From Rhodococcus qingshengii JCM 15477 (GTDB taxonomy: Bacteria > Actinomycetota > Actinomycetes > Mycobacteriales > Mycobacteriaceae), in NCBI RefSeq assembly GCF_023221595.1, contig NZ_CP096563.1:4583001-4647000 (forward strand): a DNA stretch of 64,000 bases, written 5' to 3'. This document shows positions 36,015 through 43,462 of the stretch, piece by piece; within the stretch, counting starts at the first letter, position 1; the number at the start of each line of letters is the position of its first letter. The notes under the pieces are model-generated. The model had not been told where the DNA came from and ran no database searches. It was given only the letters and a program-made list of their open reading frames with translations. The position numbers were made by a program, and so were the translations under genes.

Positions 36015-37201
36015 AGCGTTCCCCGGTATCCGATAGCCATGTGCGCTGAACCTGCCATGATTCGATCGTTGTTCACCATCACCGCTGCGCCGTGCGCGTC
36101 ACGAAGGTGCCGACCGAGCGAGAATTCGGTGTCCTCGCGATATCCCGAGATTCCACAGATCAACATTGTCTGCCCCACGATTTCCACCACCGCTGTCGAC
36201 GCTGTGACTTTCAGGTTGTTCATTGCGAGCGAAAATCCCACCGCTCCCGTCGCCTCGAAATCGGCAACGCCTTCCTCCGCGTGGACTGCGCGGTCGTACC
36301 TGCGTGCAGAGGCGCCGACGAGATCGGCGAATTGTTGTGCCGAAGCGGCAACTTCGGCGAGCCGCAGCGCTCCGGGGGAAGTGACCCCGGGCTGCTTGCG
36401 GGCGGCGGCACGCACGTACTTGCGCGCCTTCTCGACCGCAGCGTCGGCAATTCCCAACCACACCGAACTCCAGACGACGTGCGAGACCGGAAGCATCGTG
36501 TGGGTGGAGATATCGGAATACGGTACGCCGGCGACCATCTCCGGCGTCGAGGTGGCCCGAAGGATGTAACCGAGACTGCAAGTTCCCCTCAGCCCCAGCG
36601 TGTTCCACTCGGTGGTGCGTTCGAGCGTCAGGTCTGGGGTACGACACACCACGAGAACCTGATCGTTCGGCTGACTCTCCGGGGTTCGCCGAGCCGTCAC
36701 GACTATCGCGTCGGAGTGTTCACCGTACGAAATGACAGGCGCGTTCTTGATCAACAGCAGGTGACCGCCCAAGTCTTCCACCGCGCAGTAACTCCGGCTG
36801 ACGTCACCACCGATTCCCAGCTCAGTGGTTGCCGATGCCAACAGCAATTGCTTGTCGACCGTTTCTTCGACAAACTCGCGTAGTGCTTCGGTGTTGCCGT
36901 GCTTGACCAACGAGTATATCTGCGTCTGATGCATCGCGAAAATCATTCCGCTTGCTGCACAGCGTGTTCCGATCACACGGGCGATCTGCGACACTTCCTG
37001 CAGCGAGAGCCCTTCGCCGCCTAGTTCCCTCGGCACAGCTACGGACAGCAGCCGTTCGCTTCGCATGGCGTCGACAGCTTCACGCGGAAACCTTGCTTCT
37101 GCATCGACTTCGTCGGCCCACACCGCTGCAACTTCGTCGGCCAACCGTGCGGCCCGCTCGAGGGCCGTTCCGGTGGAGCACTGCGATTGCGGAGCGTTCA
37201 T
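36011..37201 (-). CDS. Acyl-CoA dehydrogenase family protein of the carrier-protein operon
   Basis: 396 residues. Typical ACAD pattern: N-terminal helical domain (FPREAVDAMRSERLLSVAVPRELGGEG), middle beta domain (SATTELGIGGDVSRS, the FAD-contacting strand), C-terminal helices with GISGYREDTEFSLGRHLRDAHG. Homologues of this flavoprotein family oxidise aminoacyl groups held on carrier proteins in some natural-product pathways (prolyl-S-PCP to pyrrolyl). Here the likely substrate is the aminoacyl-S-ACP made by the neighbouring ligase, not a fatty acyl-CoA. It overlaps both neighbours by 4 bp (ACP upstream, ligase downstream). Confidence 0.88.
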   Translation of the reverse strand: MNAPQSQCSTGTALERAARLADEVAAVWADEVDAEARFPREAVDAMRSERLLSVAVPRELGGEGLSLQEVSQIARVIGTRCAASGMIFAMHQTQIYSLVKHGNTEALREFVEETVDKQLLLASATTELGIGGDVSRSYCAVEDLGGHLLLIKNAPVISYGEHSDAIVVTARRTPESQPNDQVLVVCRTPDLTLERTTEWNTLGLRGTCSLGYILRATSTPEMVAGVPYSDISTHTMLPVSHVVWSSVWLGIADAAVEKARKYVRAAARKQPGVTSPGALRLAEVAASAQQFADLVGASARRYDRAVHAEEGVADFEATGAVGFSLAMNNLKVTASTAVVEIVGQTMLICGISGYREDTEFSLGRHLRDAHGAAVMVNNDRIMAGSAHMAIGYRGTL

Positions 37202-37440
37202 GCAGCACCCAACTCCGTCAACGCACCCTCGATCGCCTTGACGCTTGCGAAAGTACTCTTCCGCAACAACTCGTCAGGGAACTCGATGTCGAACGAATCC
37301 TCCAGCGCCAACATGACATTCACGCTCGCGTGCGACGTCAAACCCAACTCGTAAAGATCGGCCTCTCCGTCGATCGTGCTCACGTCGACTGCCAGCCGAC
37401 CGTGCTCGACGAGCACTTTCCGAATTGCCTGATCAATCAT
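37198..37440 (-). CDS. Acyl carrier protein (carrier for the amino acid ligase)
   Basis: 80 residues. Four-helix carrier protein with the phosphopantetheine site in LYELGLTSHASVNVML: Ser36 replaces the common DSL context with LTS. Helix III region LEDSFDIEFPDELL is typical. It overlaps AcpS (8 bp) and the dehydrogenase gene (4 bp), which strongly suggests that it is the dedicated carrier. It is too small and differently placed to be the housekeeping fatty acid synthase ACP. Confidence 0.93.
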   Translation of the reverse strand: MIDQAIRKVLVEHGRLAVDVSTIDGEADLYELGLTSHASVNVMLALEDSFDIEFPDELLRKSTFASVKAIEGALTELGAA

Positions 37441-37879
37441 CAGCGATGTCGTCCTTCTTTTCGATGCGAGCGCCCGAGCGTGTTGCGATCACCATTGCGA
37501 TGGCCACGTCCGCTTCGTGCGAGATAGATACTTGAAAATCGTGCAGATCCTGGGCCCGCGCGAGTTCCGCGGCATTACCGGACAGCGTCACCCCACAGCC
37601 ACCCCACTCGGCCCGAGTGATTTCGACGGAACTCCACGGAACGGGAACGTCACCAGGCCGCAGTACCTTCACCACCGCCTCTTTGGCGGCGAAACGTGCA
37701 GCCAATCGTTGATCCCGCGCCGGCCCGGCGCAGGTCTGCAATTCGTGCGGGGTGAAGGTCCGATCGAGATACCTCCGCCCGAAGAGTTCGATACTTCGAG
37801 TGACATCCACGACGTTCACTACGTCACAGCCGATCCGCGGGCCGATGTCGAGCATCGGCGTCGGCGCAGTGTCACCCAT
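37433..37879 (-). CDS. acpS: Holo-ACP synthase-type phosphopantetheinyl transferase
   Basis: 148 residues from ATG 37879, preferred over ATG 37894 because GGGGAG lies 7 bases ahead of it. AcpS motifs: IGCDVVNVVDV (metal-binding Asp), FTPHELQTC and RLAARFAAKEAVVKVL (Glu, Lys). It transfers 4'-phosphopantetheine from CoA to the serine of the carrier protein. As first gene of the operon, overlapping the ACP gene, it is probably a dedicated activator of that ACP, not the only AcpS of the cell. The palindrome at 38061-38081 is about 180 bp upstream. Confidence 0.88.
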   Translation of the reverse strand: MGDTAPTPMLDIGPRIGCDVVNVVDVTRSIELFGRRYLDRTFTPHELQTCAGPARDQRLAARFAAKEAVVKVLRPGDVPVPWSSVEITRAEWGGCGVTLSGNAAELARAQDLHDFQVSISHEADVAIAMVIATRSGARIEKKDDIADD

Positions 37880-38060
37880 CTGTTGACTCCCCATCTGGGG
37901 TCGTACACGCCGGGCAGCCCCCTATGCTGCCCGGTGCGCCGACGCCGTCACCCTGCCCTGACAAACCTTCATTCTCAGCAATTCTTCAGCTACCGATAGA
38001 ACATACCGCAATCCGAAGATTGACGGCAAGATCGGACTTTCAGATTCCCATCAATACTAT

Positions 38061-38081
38061 AAACATACTCTTAGTTTGTTT
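38061..38081. promoter_or_regulatory. 21-bp palindromic operator candidate (site 4 of 4)
   Basis: AAACATAC-TCTTA-GTTTGTTT, arms identical to site 3 at 26796. It lies in the 286-bp region between acpS and the gamma-butyrolactone-receptor-like regulator. That region holds no other gene, is AT-rich around the site and should carry the operon promoter. Proximity to the regulator gene makes it the best candidate for its binding site. Confidence 0.68.
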
Positions 38082-38165
38082 CGAATGCAGAACAAAGAGA
38101 ACAATGTCCCTACCAGGACATTTGCAGTAAATTGACCAAAGGAGCAGTGCGGAGAGCCAGTGATT

Positions 38166-38807
38166 TCAGTGATCACTGGCAAGGCGACGGGCCGCGAATT
38201 GCCTGAAGTACTCCACTTTCGATTCCGGGACCACGATCGGAAGTATCAGGTTCCACGATGCCTTCATAGAGTCCGAAAGCTCACGAACGGTCCCGGTCGC
38301 GGCTGCCATCAGCCGAACTCCCGACGCAACTTCCAACAGGAAACGAGCAATGTCAGCAGAATCCGCGTCCGAACGCAGATCACCTTCGTCGGCCGCACGG
38401 CTGGCAAGTTCACGGTAAATGTCGAGCCACACGTCCAGAGTCGCCGGCCCGGAGCCCCGATAGTCCCCGATCTCGACCAACAAGCGGAACGTAGCTCTAA
38501 CCATGGCGTCATGCGCACCGATGTCGACGATGACCGACGAAATACCGATCAGTGACTCGAGCGCGGGAGTTCGACGGTCCAACCAGAGCTCACATTTTGC
38601 GTCGAAACGTGCCGAACCCTCGTCGATCACGGCCCGCGCGAGTTCTTCCTTGGACCCGAAATGGAAGTACAGGGCGCCTTTGGTCACCTGCGACTCGGCG
38701 ATGATCTCGCTCAAGCTGGCATTGGCATAGCCCAGGCGCAAGAACACACCCGCTGCTCCGCGCAGCACCGAATCACGGGTGGCTTCTGCCCGCTCTTGCC
38801 TCACCAT
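38166..38807 (-). CDS. TetR-family regulator resembling gamma-butyrolactone receptors (ArpA/ScbR type)
   Basis: 213 residues from ATG 38807, chosen because GGAGG is 8 bases upstream and receptors of this type begin MVRQ. The N-terminal MVRQERAEATRDSVL with helix-turn-helix ASLSEIIAESQVTKGALYFHF closely follows the ScbR/ArpA pattern (TLSEI...GVTKGALYFHF). The C-terminal ligand domain has W residues (ELWLDRR, SWNLILP) in positions seen in receptors. Such proteins repress promoters through palindromes and release them on binding a butyrolactone. No butyrolactone synthase (AfsA-like) is seen in the window, so the ligand is unknown. It likely controls the adjacent operon and perhaps the EPS promoters. 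Confidence 0.78.
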   Translation of the reverse strand: MVRQERAEATRDSVLRGAAGVFLRLGYANASLSEIIAESQVTKGALYFHFGSKEELARAVIDEGSARFDAKCELWLDRRTPALESLIGISSVIVDIGAHDAMVRATFRLLVEIGDYRGSGPATLDVWLDIYRELASRAADEGDLRSDADSADIARFLLEVASGVRLMAAATGTVRELSDSMKASWNLILPIVVPESKVEYFRQFAARRLASDH

Positions 38808-38996
38808 CGATCCGGCCTCCAATCACCACACATCGAACGAATTCTTGGTCTTACCCGTTCACAGCGTCAAAATGGATGGCACGGTTCGGCATTCAACCCA
38901 CCCTGCAAACAAATGAGACATTTGCCCATCAAACGATCGTGATACAGCGAACACAGCTTAGACCGCGATCCATCTCTGCGCGGCAGGCGCGCCTGG

Positions 38997-39650
38997 TTAA
39001 CCCTCCAATTGTGGATCGGCTTCCAGATTCGTCAGCCCATTCCAACACAAATTCACGAGGTGAGCGGCGACAACTTCCTTCGACGGAGTCCGTTCGTCGA
39101 GCCACCAAGTAGCCGTAGTGGACACCATGCCGACAAGCGCCTGTGCGTACATCGTTGCTAGTCCGGGGTCGAAACCGCGTCTGGAGAAGTCCCCCGCCAA
39201 CAGGTAGCCCACCTGACTGATCGCATCGTTGAGCAAGCTCGAATATGTCCCACTGGGCGCGACAACGGACGAATCGCGCACGAGTATCCGAAATCCGTCG
39301 GTGTGCTCTTCCACGTAGGTGAGCAAAGCCAACGCAACCCGCTCGACTCGAACTCTCGAGCGATTTTGTGAGAGCGAAGACGTGATCATCTCGAGGAGTC
39401 GCGACATCTCCCGGTCCACTACGACGGCGTACAGCCCCTCCTTGCCGCCGAAGTGCTCGTACACGACAGGCTTGGACACGTTCGCGCGCTGGGCGATCTC
39501 CTCGATCGAGGTCGCTTCGTATCCCCGTTCGGCGAACAATGCCCGCCCGATCTCGATCAGCTGTTGCCGACGTTGGGTACCGGTCATCCGGATCCGTGTC
39601 ACTCGTTCGGGAACTGGATCCCCGCCACCCGAACCGGACACCGTCGCCAT
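38997..39650 (-). CDS. TetR/AcrR-family regulator (Rv1019-like by position)
   Basis: 217 residues from ATG 39650, with GAGGAAG just upstream. The helix-turn-helix is [32 protein letters not shown]. The ligand domain contains [19 protein letters not shown] and [25 protein letters not shown]. Position between mfd and glmU matches the M. tuberculosis gene Rv1019. It reads toward the gamma-butyrolactone-like regulator, with a 189-bp gap. Targets are unknown; autoregulation is common for the family. Confidence 0.88.
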   Translation of the reverse strand: MATVSGSGGGDPVPERVTRIRMTGTQRRQQLIEIGRALFAERGYEATSIEEIAQRANVSKPVVYEHFGGKEGLYAVVVDREMSRLLEMITSSLSQNRSRVRVERVALALLTYVEEHTDGFRILVRDSSVVAPSGTYSSLLNDAISQVGYLLAGDFSRRGFDPGLATMYAQALVGMVSTTATWWLDERTPSKEVVAAHLVNLCWNGLTNLEADPQLEG

Positions 39651-39804
39651 TGTCTTCCTCTCGCCGACACACAAATCACTGCTGTGGACGCTCAGCCTAT
39701 CGGGACTTCAGGGGCCCGATCGGAGGAGCGGTTCGACCTACGGCGGGTCGGCATGCGATTATTCTTTCGCGCGTTCGGCCGCAAGGCTCGGCAATGCGTG
39801 GCAA

Positions 39805-39875
39805 TCCGCCGTGGTGTAATGGCAGCACCTCTGATTTTGGTTCAGATAGTTCAGGTTCGAGTCCTGGCGGCGGAG
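39805..39875 (+). tRNA. tRNA-Gln (anticodon UUG)
   Basis: A 71-nt cloverleaf: acceptor arms TCCGCCG/CGGCGGA pair fully, anticodon stem TCTGA/TCAGA with loop TTTTGGT (anticodon TTG), T stem TCAGG/CCTGG with loop TTCGAGT, discriminator G, no encoded CCA. It lies just before glmU, as in mycobacteria. Confidence 0.96.
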
Positions 39876-39914
39876 CTGGTGAACAACATGCTTTCCCGAG
39901 CGGAAATGTATGTC

Positions 39915-39949
39915 TTGATCGACAGTTTGATCGACAGTTTGATCGACAG
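39915..39949 (+). repeat. 12-bp tandem repeat, three copies, tRNA-glmU gap
   Basis: TTGATCGACAGT occurs at 39915-39926 and 39927-39938, with an 11-of-12 third copy at 39939-39949, immediately before the glmU ribosome binding site. Copy number could vary between strains and change the leader length. Confidence 0.9.
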
Positions 39950-39964
39950 AGGGAGCTCAAACCA

Positions 39965-41416
39965 GTGCAGACCGCCGTGATCGTTCTCGCAGCGGGTGCC
40001 GGTACACGAATGAAGTCGAAGACTCCCAAGGTCCTCCACACTCTCGCCGGACGCAGCATGCTGGCACATTCGCTTCACGCGGCAACCTCACTGAATCCCA
40101 CGCACCTGGTGACCGTCGTCGGTCACGATCGTGAGCGTGTCACCGAAGCCGTGAACGCAGTCGCCGGGGAACTGGACCGTTCCGTCACCGTCGCCGTTCA
40201 GGACGAGCAGAAGGGCACCGGGCACGCTGTCAGTTGTGGGCTCGAGGGGTTGCCGGCCGACTTCTCCGGGACCGTACTCGTCACAGCCGCCGACGTGCCT
40301 CTGCTCGACGGCAAGACCATCGCAGACCTCCTCGCCCAGCACACGGCTGCTCCCGCGGCCGCGGTGACGGTGTTGACATCGACGGCCGTCGACCCCACCG
40401 GCTACGGGCGAATCCTTCGTACGACGGACGGCGAGGTGAACGCCATAGTCGAGGAGAAGGAAGCCACCGATTCGCAGCGCTCGATCACCGAAGTCAATTC
40501 AGGGGTCTACGCCTTCGACTTCGAAACTCTGCGCGACGCGCTGGCGTCCCTCGACTCCAACAACGCACAACACGAGTTCTATCTCACCGATGTGATCATG
40601 ATCGCCCGTCGCGCGGGCAAGCGTGTTCGTGCTCAGCACATCGCGGATTCGGTTCTCGTCGCGGGCGCCAACGATCGCGTGCAGCTCTCGACGCTCGCCC
40701 GCGAGATGAACCGTCGGATCCTCGAGAAGTGGATGCGTGCCGGCGTCACCGTCGTCGATCCTGCGAGCACATGGATAGATTGCGACGTGCACGTCGCACA
40801 GGACGTGACGCTCCTGCCCGGAGTTCAGTTGACCGGCACGACCTCGGTGGGCGAAGACGCCGTGATCGGCCCGGATACCACCTTGGACAACGTGACCGTC
40901 GGTGAGCGCGCAGTCGTCGTCCGCTCGCACGGGACCGACTCCGTTGTCGGCGCGGACGCGGCTGTGGGCCCCTTCGCCTATCTCCGGCCTGGTACCCGCC
41001 TCGGGGCACACGGCAAGATCGGCGCCTACGTGGAAACCAAGAACGCGGATATCGGCGAGCATTCGAAGATTCCGCATCTTACCTACGTCGGCGACGCCAC
41101 CATCGGCCATCACAGCAATATCGGAGCTTCGAGCGTCTTCGTCAATTACGACGGGGTGAACAAGAGCCGTACTGTGGTGGGGTCGCATGTCCGAACAGGC
41201 TCCGACACCATGTTCGTCGCCCCTCTCGTCGTGGGAGACGGCGCATACACGGGTGCGGGCACGGTCTTGAAGAACGACGTACCGCCTGGGGCGCTCGCCG
41301 TCTCGGGTGGGGTGCAGCGCAACATCGAGGGCTGGGTCCAGAAGAATCGTCCCGGCACACCCGCGGCCGATGCCGCTGCAGCAGCTGCACAACCTGACGG
41401 CCCTGCAACAACCTGA
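39965..41416 (+). CDS. glmU: Bifunctional UDP-GlcNAc pyrophosphorylase/glucosamine-1-P acetyltransferase
   Basis: 483 residues from GTG 39965, with AGAGGGAG 9 bases upstream. The N-terminal uridyltransferase domain has [21 protein letters not shown] and EQKGTGHAV; the C-terminal left-handed beta-helix acetyltransferase domain has [13 protein letters not shown] and [28 protein letters not shown] repeats and [13 protein letters not shown]. It makes UDP-GlcNAc for peptidoglycan, arabinogalactan linkage and EPS. The C-terminal Ala-rich tail and stop codon are inside a 19-bp tandem repeat (41391-41447), so the tail could differ between strains. Confidence 0.98.
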   Translation: MQTAVIVLAAGAGTRMKSKTPKVLHTLAGRSMLAHSLHAATSLNPTHLVTVVGHDRERVTEAVNAVAGELDRSVTVAVQDEQKGTGHAVSCGLEGLPADFSGTVLVTAADVPLLDGKTIADLLAQHTAAPAAAVTVLTSTAVDPTGYGRILRTTDGEVNAIVEEKEATDSQRSITEVNSGVYAFDFETLRDALASLDSNNAQHEFYLTDVIMIARRAGKRVRAQHIADSVLVAGANDRVQLSTLAREMNRRILEKWMRAGVTVVDPASTWIDCDVHVAQDVTLLPGVQLTGTTSVGEDAVIGPDTTLDNVTVGERAVVVRSHGTDSVVGADAAVGPFAYLRPGTRLGAHGKIGAYVETKNADIGEHSKIPHLTYVGDATIGHHSNIGASSVFVNYDGVNKSRTVVGSHVRTGSDTMFVAPLVVGDGAYTGAGTVLKNDVPPGALAVSGGVQRNIEGWVQKNRPGTPAADAAAAAAQPDGPATT

Positions 41417-41447
41417 CAGCCCTGCAACAACCTGACAGCCCTGCACA
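41391..41447 (+). repeat. 19-bp tandem repeat, three copies, across the glmU stop codon
   Basis: Three copies of AACCTGACAGCCCTGCAAC-type units lie at 41391-41409, 41410-41428 and 41429-41447. The TGA stop of glmU (41414-41416) is in the second copy. Because 19 is not a multiple of three, each copy is read in a different frame. Confidence 0.9.
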
Positions 41448-41506
41448 ACAGACAGCACAGATCACCACCAGATCGACCGGCAAGTACAAAAGGATGGCAT
41501 GAACCA

Positions 41507-42487
41507 GTGACTGCGAATTGGATCGACAACCAGAAGAACCTGATGTTGTTCTCGGGTCGCGCACATCCCGAGTTGGCGGAGCAGGTGGCGAAGGAACTCG
41601 ATATCCGCGTCACCCCGCAGACCGCGCGCGACTTCGCGAACGGTGAGATCTTCGTTCGATTCGAAGAGTCGGTTCGCGGCTCCGATGCGTTCGTCCTGCA
41701 GAGTCATCCGGCACCGCTGAACACGTGGGTGATGGAGCAGCTCATCATGATCGACGCTCTCAAGCGTGGATCGGCAAAGCGCATCACCGCCGTTCTTCCG
41801 TTCTACCCGTACGCCCGCCAGGACAAGAAGCATCGCGGACGCGAGCCGATCTCCGCTCGCCTGATTGCCGACCTGCTCAAGACCGCCGGCGCCGATCGCA
41901 TCATCACGGTCGACCTGCATACCGATCAGATCCAGGGCTTTTTCGACGGCCCCGTCGATCACATGCACGCACACAGCCAGTTGGCCAACCACATTCGCGC
42001 GGGCTACAACCTCGAGAACATCACGGTGGTGTCCCCCGACTCGGGCCGCGTTCGTGTCGCCGAGAAGTGGGCCGACTCGCTCGGCGGAGCACCGCTGGCA
42101 TTCATTCACAAGACGCGCGACCCGTTGGTACCCAACCAGGTCAAGTCCAACCGCGTCGTCGGTGAGGTCGAAGGTCGCACCTGCATCCTGATCGACGACA
42201 TGATCGACACCGGCGGAACCATCGCCGGCGCGGTCAAGGTGCTCAAGGAGGCCGGTGCAGGTGACGTCGTCATCGCTGCAACCCACGGCGTCCTCTCCGA
42301 CCCTGCGGCCGAGCGTCTGTCGACGTGTGGCGCGAAGGAAGTTGTTGTCACCAACACACTTCCGATCGACGAGTCGAAGAAGTTCCCGACGCTGACGGTG
42401 CTGTCCATCGCACCGCTGCTCGCTCGCACCATCAAGGAAGTTTTCGAGAACGGTTCTGTGACTTCGTTGTTCAACGGCAGCGCCTAG
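41507..42487 (+). CDS. prs: Ribose-phosphate pyrophosphokinase
   Basis: 326 residues from GTG 41507. PRPP synthase motifs: LFSGRAHPELAEQVA, FANGEIFVRFEESVRG, FYPYARQDKKHRGREPIS (ATP-binding flexible loop) and TCILIDDMIDTGGTIAGA (PRPP-binding). It makes PRPP from ribose-5-phosphate and ATP, feeding nucleotide, histidine, tryptophan and decaprenylphosphoryl-arabinose synthesis. It follows glmU as in mycobacteria. A strong hairpin follows at 42503-42544. Confidence 0.98.
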   Translation: MTANWIDNQKNLMLFSGRAHPELAEQVAKELDIRVTPQTARDFANGEIFVRFEESVRGSDAFVLQSHPAPLNTWVMEQLIMIDALKRGSAKRITAVLPFYPYARQDKKHRGREPISARLIADLLKTAGADRIITVDLHTDQIQGFFDGPVDHMHAHSQLANHIRAGYNLENITVVSPDSGRVRVAEKWADSLGGAPLAFIHKTRDPLVPNQVKSNRVVGEVEGRTCILIDDMIDTGGTIAGAVKVLKEAGAGDVVIAATHGVLSDPAAERLSTCGAKEVVVTNTLPIDESKKFPTLTVLSIAPLLARTIKEVFENGSVTSLFNGSA

Positions 42488-42502
42488 TCTCGCGCCGCAC
42501 TA

Positions 42503-42544
42503 CGGGCGCGTACCTGTGACTTCACGGTCACCGGTACGCGCCCG
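42503..42544 (+). terminator. Hairpin terminator after prs
   Basis: A 12-bp perfect stem CGGGCGCGTACC/GGTACGCGCCCG with an 18-nt loop starts 16 bp after the prs stop. There is no T-run, which is common in high-GC actinobacteria. Confidence 0.75.
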
Positions 42545-42726
42545 TCGTCGTCTTCGTGAAGGTCTCAGAAACAGACCACCCGGTCATCATGAAACCACCT
42601 GTGGGACACACGAATACCGCCGAATGCGACGATTGACATGATCTTGATCACGCTACCGTCGAGAAACCCAGGTCGATGTTGGGGTGGTGTTCACCGCGCC
42701 GCAATCTTCGCCTAGTGTGGCTCGTC
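42545..42726. other. Intergenic region between prs terminator and zinc-ribbon gene
   Basis: No gene is seen in this 182-bp stretch, which separates the conserved core from an accessory block. It should contain the promoter of the next gene, but no clear -10/-35 pair can be chosen. Confidence 0.3.
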
Positions 42727-43383
42727 GTGATCGACGCGCAAACCCTGGAATCCCGGCCCGAATCTCATTCCCTGAATTCATCAGTTCCGACGATCCGGCG
42801 GTGGCGCCCAGGATCTTGTGTCTGGTGCGGAGACGACAACTCCGTGGACATGTTCCGCAACGAACCCCGCTGCGGAAAATGCCGTGAAAACGAAGGCATC
42901 ATCGACGACGCCAAGCGCTTCCTCGGCATGTACGGTCTGCGCCCGCTCGGCGGCACGCTGCAGTCCGACGACGACGAAGAGCGCGAGTACCGCGTCAACG
43001 CACGCGAGGCCCGCCGAGTCCTGAACGAGATCCGTATGGACGTCCTTCCTGATGCGGCCGCTGTTCGCAAGGCAATTCGGCCCCGCGCCGCAACGGTTGT
43101 CGCCGACACGTCACCCGCACGCGCTTCCCGCCCCGCCAGCACGGGCACAGCGACGCGTGTTGCCGCTCCGGTCAAGACCGACACCGTGGACATCGACACG
43201 CTCCAGACGCGCGTCCTAGGGCTTCTCGATCAGCTCGGTTCGATCGACGAGCAGATCAAGGTCGCCGAACTCGCACAAGGGTTGCCGGCTCGCGCACGAC
43301 TGAGCGATCTGAACAAGCAGAAGGCCACGGTTCTTCGCACGCTGGCCGCTCTCGAGAAGGCCCGCATCGCCGCCTCCAACTAA
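42727..43383 (+). CDS. Hypothetical protein with N-terminal zinc ribbon and helical C-terminus
   Basis: 218 residues if started at GTG 42727 (also possible: start at 42850, inside). Two CxxC pairs, SCVWCGDDN and RCGKCREN (17 residues apart), suggest a treble-clef/zinc-ribbon. The middle is Ala/Arg/Pro-rich and probably disordered; the C-terminus (about 155-218) is predicted helical, LLDQLGSIDEQIKVAELAQGL...LNKQKATVLRTLAALEKAR, perhaps a coiled coil. I do not recognise the family. A terminator follows at 43404. Function unknown; nucleic-acid or protein binding is plausible. Confidence 0.6.
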   Translation: MIDAQTLESRPESHSLNSSVPTIRRWRPGSCVWCGDDNSVDMFRNEPRCGKCRENEGIIDDAKRFLGMYGLRPLGGTLQSDDDEEREYRVNAREARRVLNEIRMDVLPDAAAVRKAIRPRAATVVADTSPARASRPASTGTATRVAAPVKTDTVDIDTLQTRVLGLLDQLGSIDEQIKVAELAQGLPARARLSDLNKQKATVLRTLAALEKARIAASN

Positions 43384-43403
43384 TTCCCCTCGCGTCCGTC
43401 CCA

Positions 43404-43433
43404 CGGCCCCGTCTCACTTGCGAGACGGGGCCG
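43404..43433 (+). terminator. Rho-independent hairpin
   Basis: A 12-bp perfect stem CGGCCCCGTCTC/GAGACGGGGCCG with a 6-nt loop and TTCTGT after it, placed 20 bp after the zinc-ribbon gene and before the permease gene. Confidence 0.85.
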
Positions 43434-43462
43434 TTCTGTATGAGCAGGTACCTTTACGAATC

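Noticed and set aside
39915..41447. Possible CRISPR repeats at 39915 and 41391
   Set aside because: The units are short (12 and 19 bp), directly tandem with no spacers, and no cas genes are present.
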